Notes under the pieces: model-generated
Told to the model about the DNA's origin: nothing
Databases searched by the model: none
The model's input: the letters and a program-made list of their open reading frames with translations, nothing else
In this document: piece after piece, positions 61,215-64,000 of the stretch
Layout: each line of letters starts with the position of its first letter
Numbering within the stretch: the stretch's first letter is position 1
From: Alloalcanivorax xiamenensis
GTDB lineage: Bacteria > Pseudomonadota > Gammaproteobacteria > Pseudomonadales > Alcanivoracaceae
Assembly (NCBI RefSeq): GCF_009846745.1
Contig: NZ_AQPF01000002.1
Location: forward strand, 62,001-126,000
DNA length: 64,000 nt
Direction: 5' to 3'
Position numbers and translations under genes: made by a program

Positions 61215-61498
61215 GATTATCCTCCCGAATTCCTGGTGTAACGCGTGTGTTCACGCCGGTCCCTGAGACTGATCCGGCTCATGTTTTTAAATACCGGCGG
61301 CCGTTTACAGTTGGCGCCCGGGCGATGTCTGTGCTGCAATACGGCTTGATCCGGGTACGGCACCAAACCGCGCGGTCGTGGTTGTATGGTGCATGACAAT
61401 GGTGGACGGCGCGAGCCGTGTGGAACGGAGCCGGTCCACCGGGTATCTGGTGCGCCATCCGGGTAGTAGGACCTGTTCAGGGTCGCTAGGAGTATGAC

Positions 61499-62011
61499 AT
61501 GGATATGCTGACAACCAATCTGATCTCATTCGTGGTGGGCCTGGTGCTGGGCGCCGGCCTGCTCTATTGGCTGCTGCCCGCGCGGCGCCAGTCCAGCCGC
61601 GTGCTGCGCGATCGTGATGACGCCCGTCAGGCGCTCAATCACTACCGGGATCAGGTGGATCATCATTTCCTGCGTACCGCCGAGTTGGTCAACGAACTGA
61701 CCAACGCCTACCGAGCGGTGCATCAGCAATTGTCCGAGGGTGCCAGTGAATTGTGCAGTGAAGCGGGCCGTCAACGGGCCGCCGCCAAATCCCTGGATGC
61801 CGCCGGTGAACAGAACATGCCGGTATCACAGCCGCTGGATTACGCGCCCAAGGCCAAAGGAACCCTGGCCGAGGACTTCGGATTGCGCGCCAATCCGGAC
61901 GGCCCGTTCGAGCCGGTCAACGTGGACGACAACGCCAAGCCGGCGAACTTCGTCGAGCCGCCGCGGGATTACGCGGACGTGGACAGCGAAAGCGATGACA
62001 AGAAAGCCTGA
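61499..62011 (+). CDS. zapG: Z-ring associated membrane protein ZapG (YhcB, DUF1043)
   Basis: A 170-residue protein with an N-terminal transmembrane helix (LISFVVGLVLGAGLLYWLL, about residues 7-25), a coiled-coil region rich in Arg/Asp/Glu (about 35-85, HYRDQVDHHFLRTAELVNEL) and a disordered acidic tail. In enterobacteria YhcB links cell division and envelope growth. Divergent from the hydrolase/zapE genes and convergent with sat. Confidence 0.9.
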   Translation: MDMLTTNLISFVVGLVLGAGLLYWLLPARRQSSRVLRDRDDARQALNHYRDQVDHHFLRTAELVNELTNAYRAVHQQLSEGASELCSEAGRQRAAAKSLDAAGEQNMPVSQPLDYAPKAKGTLAEDFGLRANPDGPFEPVNVDDNAKPANFVEPPRDYADVDSESDDKKA

Positions 62012-62016
62012 AACCC

Positions 62017-62085
62017 TTCGCGGCCGAGGCCACTTCCCACAGCAGCCTGGTAGCTCCTCCGTGGGAAGCGGCCTCGGCCGCGAAT
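62017..62085. repeat. REP-like inverted pair between zapG and sat
   Basis: TTCGCGGCCGAGGCC...TTCCCAC (62017-62040) and GTGGGAAGCGGCCTCGGCCG + CGAAT (62061-62085) differ at one or two positions. It lies in the 102-bp convergent gap and could end both transcripts. Confidence 0.7.
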
Positions 62086-62113
62086 CAATTCTCGATAGCC
62101 TTCAAGCAGCCGA

Positions 62114-63328
62114 TCAGCGGGCGGAATGCCCTGTCAGTTCCACCTTCACCTTCTCGTGGTCCTGCAGCCCTTCGTAGTAACGGCGCAGCACTTCCAGTAC
62201 TTCCGGGCGGCTGAAGTTGTCCGGCACGTCGCCCCCTTCGCTCAGCAGCTTGCGCAGCTTGGTGCCGGAAACCAACACGCGGTCTTCCGCTTCGTGCGGA
62301 CAGGTACGCATGGAAGCCATGGTGCCGCACTTGTCGCACCAGAAGGTCCAGTCGATTTTCAGCGGTTGGGTGATCAGCGCGTCATCGGCGATTTCATCGA
62401 AAATGTGATGAGCGTCAAACGGACCGTAGTAATCGCCCACACCAGCGTGGTCGCGGCCAACAATCAGATGGGAGCAGCCGTAGTTCTGACGGAACAGGGC
62501 GTGCAACAGCGCCTCGCGAGGCCCGGCGTAACGCATGTCCAGCGGGTAACCGGATTGCACCACGGTATTCTTCACGAAGTACTTGTCGATCAGGGTGCCG
62601 ATGGCTTCCTGACGCACCTCGGCGGGGATATCACCGGGTTTCAGGTTACCCAGCAGGGAATGCACCATGACACCGTCACAGATCTCGATGGCGATTTTCG
62701 CCAGGTGCTCATGGGAGCGGTGCATCGGGTTGCGGGTTTGGAAAGCGGCCACGGTTTTCCAGCCTTTTTCCTCGAACATGGCGCGGGTTTCAGTGGGCGT
62801 CATGTAAATGCCGGCGTATTTGGTGGGGAATTCGCCCTGGCTGAATACCTTGACCGGACCGGCCAGATTGACCTCGCCCTGGGCCATCACCATCTTCACG
62901 CCCGGGTGCTCTTCATCGGTGGTCTTGAACACCTGCTGGCATTCGTGGGCCTTGTCGATGCCGTACTTCTCGGTCAGCGTCAGCACGCCCATGATCTCAC
63001 CGGACTCGTCCACCAACGCCACGTCCTGCCCTTCATTGAGGCCTTCGGCGGTGGCCGCGTCAGTGGACAGGGTGATCGGGATCGGCCAGAACACACCGTT
63101 CGCCAGCGTCATGTTGTCACACACGCTCTGCCAGTCGGCTTTGCCCATGAAGCCGTCCAGGGGGGTGAAACCACCGATGCCGAACATGATCAGGTCACCC
63201 CGCTCCCGCGAGCTGAGTGTGATTTTCGGCAGGGTTTCAGCGGCTTGCAGTGCCTGCTCCCGCTCGGAGCCTTCCAGCAGCAGGATCTTCAGCGTATCGC
63301 TGCCATGCGGTTTCACCAGTTGTGACAT
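62114..63328 (-). CDS. sat: ATP sulfurylase (sulfate adenylyltransferase), single-subunit type
   Basis: Makes adenosine 5'-phosphosulfate from sulfate and ATP, 404 residues. PUA-like N-domain, then the QTRNPMHRSHEHLAK motif (the R-N-P-x-H nucleotide site), GRDHAGVGDYYGPFDAHHIF and a C-terminal Cys pair (FWCDKCG) that may bind zinc. GTG AAC ATG at the start: ATG at 63328 with AGGGAG at 5 bp is preferred. It is the homo-oligomeric Sat type, not the CysD/CysN type. Monocistronic here. Confidence 0.92.
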   Translation of the reverse strand: MSQLVKPHGSDTLKILLLEGSEREQALQAAETLPKITLSSRERGDLIMFGIGGFTPLDGFMGKADWQSVCDNMTLANGVFWPIPITLSTDAATAEGLNEGQDVALVDESGEIMGVLTLTEKYGIDKAHECQQVFKTTDEEHPGVKMVMAQGEVNLAGPVKVFSQGEFPTKYAGIYMTPTETRAMFEEKGWKTVAAFQTRNPMHRSHEHLAKIAIEICDGVMVHSLLGNLKPGDIPAEVRQEAIGTLIDKYFVKNTVVQSGYPLDMRYAGPREALLHALFRQNYGCSHLIVGRDHAGVGDYYGPFDAHHIFDEIADDALITQPLKIDWTFWCDKCGTMASMRTCPHEAEDRVLVSGTKLRKLLSEGGDVPDNFSRPEVLEVLRRYYEGLQDHEKVKVELTGHSAR

Positions 63329-63464
63329 GTTCACTCCCTAGAGGTCATTTTTTGGGCATTAACGGGCGCGGATTATACCGGCCAGCGGCGACGATCCTCC
63401 ACCACTACTAAGAATATTACGTTTGAGTCTTATTCTATGGGGGCCAGGGATCATGATGACAGCC

Positions 63465-63525
63465 GTGGGAGGCCAGCTTGCTGGCGAAGAGGTTACGGAC
63501 CTTCGCCAGCAAGCTGGCCTCCCAC
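63465..63525. repeat. REP-like hairpin with perfect 25-bp stem
   Basis: GTGGGAGGCCAGCTTGCTGG + CGAAG and its exact reverse complement (63501-63525) enclose an 11-nt loop. It lies between sat and the lipid-kinase gene. A decayed copy of the 33-bp element terminus follows at 63563-63591. Confidence 0.75.
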
Positions 63526-63586
63526 AGCGGCTAAAGAGCCGCGTGCTTTGTCTTTTCTCCGCCAACCGCCCACTGTCAATTATCAA

Positions 63587-64000
63587 CTACCGCGGCACCC
63601 GGACCGGCACCGCCTGATTCTCCAGCAGGATTTCCGCCGGCAACCAGCCAGCGGGGTCGCCATCCGCCTGGATCGGCTCCGGGCCCAGTTTCGGCCAAGC
63701 CACCTCGCCCACCGGCCGGACGTCACTACCAGCCAGGTGCCGGGACACCTCCACGGTGACTTTCTCCGCGCTCACCGAAGCCACGCCGTCACGCCGTTCC
63801 AGCCGCCCCATCATCAGCGCCACCAAGCACCCCAACAGAAACCACACCCCGGAGCGCTGAAACAGCAGCACCTGCAGTTTGGCACGGGCGATGTTGGCCT
63901 GCCGGCTGAGGACGAAGCTGCCGCCGTAGTAGCGGCCATTGGTGATCACCGCGGAGAAACAGTCCAAAGGCCGGCCATCCACCGACACCCGGTAGCTCAC
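63587..64000 (-). CDS. Diacylglycerol/lipid kinase family protein (C-terminal part, cut by window edge)
   Basis: 137 residues of the C-terminal beta-sandwich of DAGK-catalytic-type lipid kinases: YRVSVDGRPLDCFSAVITNGRYYGGSFVLSRQANIARAKLQVLLFQRSG, and EPIQADGDPAGWLPAEILLENQAVPVRVP, which matches the QxDGE/DG-type end (here QADGDP). The N-terminal nucleotide-binding half lies beyond 64000. The family phosphorylates diacylglycerol, phosphatidylglycerol or similar lipids; substrate undetermined. Confidence 0.75.
   Translation of the reverse strand: MSYRVSVDGRPLDCFSAVITNGRYYGGSFVLSRQANIARAKLQVLLFQRSGVWFLLGCLVALMMGRLERRDGVASVSAEKVTVEVSRHLAGSDVRPVGEVAWPKLGPEPIQADGDPAGWLPAEILLENQAVPVRVPR

Overview
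The window reads as chromosomal DNA of a GC-rich gammaproteobacterium. The clusters mraZ-rsmH-ftsL-ftsI-murE-murF-mraY-murD-ftsW, rsmI/lpoA-yraN-diaA-dolP and rplM-rpsI-petABC-sspA-sspB are all of gammaproteobacterial type. A FadL porin, several acyl-CoA dehydrogenases/ligases and the style of the intergenic hairpin repeats would suit an Alcanivorax-like marine oil or lipid degrader. The genus is an inference from gene content, not from a search.

Layout. 1-9.0 kb: division/cell-wall (dcw) cluster on the minus strand, led by mraZ with a MraZ box and a plausible promoter. 9.2-10.0 kb: metallo-beta-lactamase-fold protein. 10.1-11.3 kb: repeat-rich gap and the RNase P RNA gene. 11.3-15.6 kb: rsmI diverging from lpoA-yraN-diaA-dolP. 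15.8-19.5 kb: acyl-CoA ligase, short-chain dehydrogenase and MFS transporter. 19.7-26.9 kb (minus): LTA-synthase-like phosphotransferase, sspB, sspA, cytochrome bc1 (petCBA), rpsI and rplM. 27.1-31.5 kb (plus): Tas-type aldo-keto reductase, TetR regulator, RetSat/CrtI-like oxidoreductase and SGNH esterase. 31.6-40.4 kb: GntR regulator diverging from a LIV-type ABC transporter operon that continues into an acyl-CoA ligase and an acyl-CoA dehydrogenase, so probably uptake plus CoA-activation of a carboxylic acid.

40.8-54.5 kb is an island with lower and uneven GC. It holds a small basic protein, a type I-E CRISPR array (30 repeats, 29 spacers, transcribed leftwards), a complete cas operon in the order cas3-cse1-cse2-cas6e-cas7e-cas5e-cas1-cas2, a PIN/Phd toxin-antitoxin pair, a WYL regulator, a higBA pair and a HicB-like antitoxin without a visible toxin. 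cas6e lies between cse2 and cas7e instead of after cas5e. All 29 spacers start with a pyrimidine in crRNA sense, which points to a PAM-derived 29th repeat base.

54.5-64 kb returns to housekeeping: a large lipoprotein with an HExxH motif, a FadL-family porin, an acyl-CoA dehydrogenase, ZapE, an alpha/beta hydrolase, ZapG, ATP sulfurylase and the end of a lipid-kinase gene. Short hairpin (REP-like) repeats with a TTCGC...TTCCCAC core lie in at least eight intergenic gaps. No tRNA, rRNA (other than RNase P RNA), insertion sequence or prophage was recognised.
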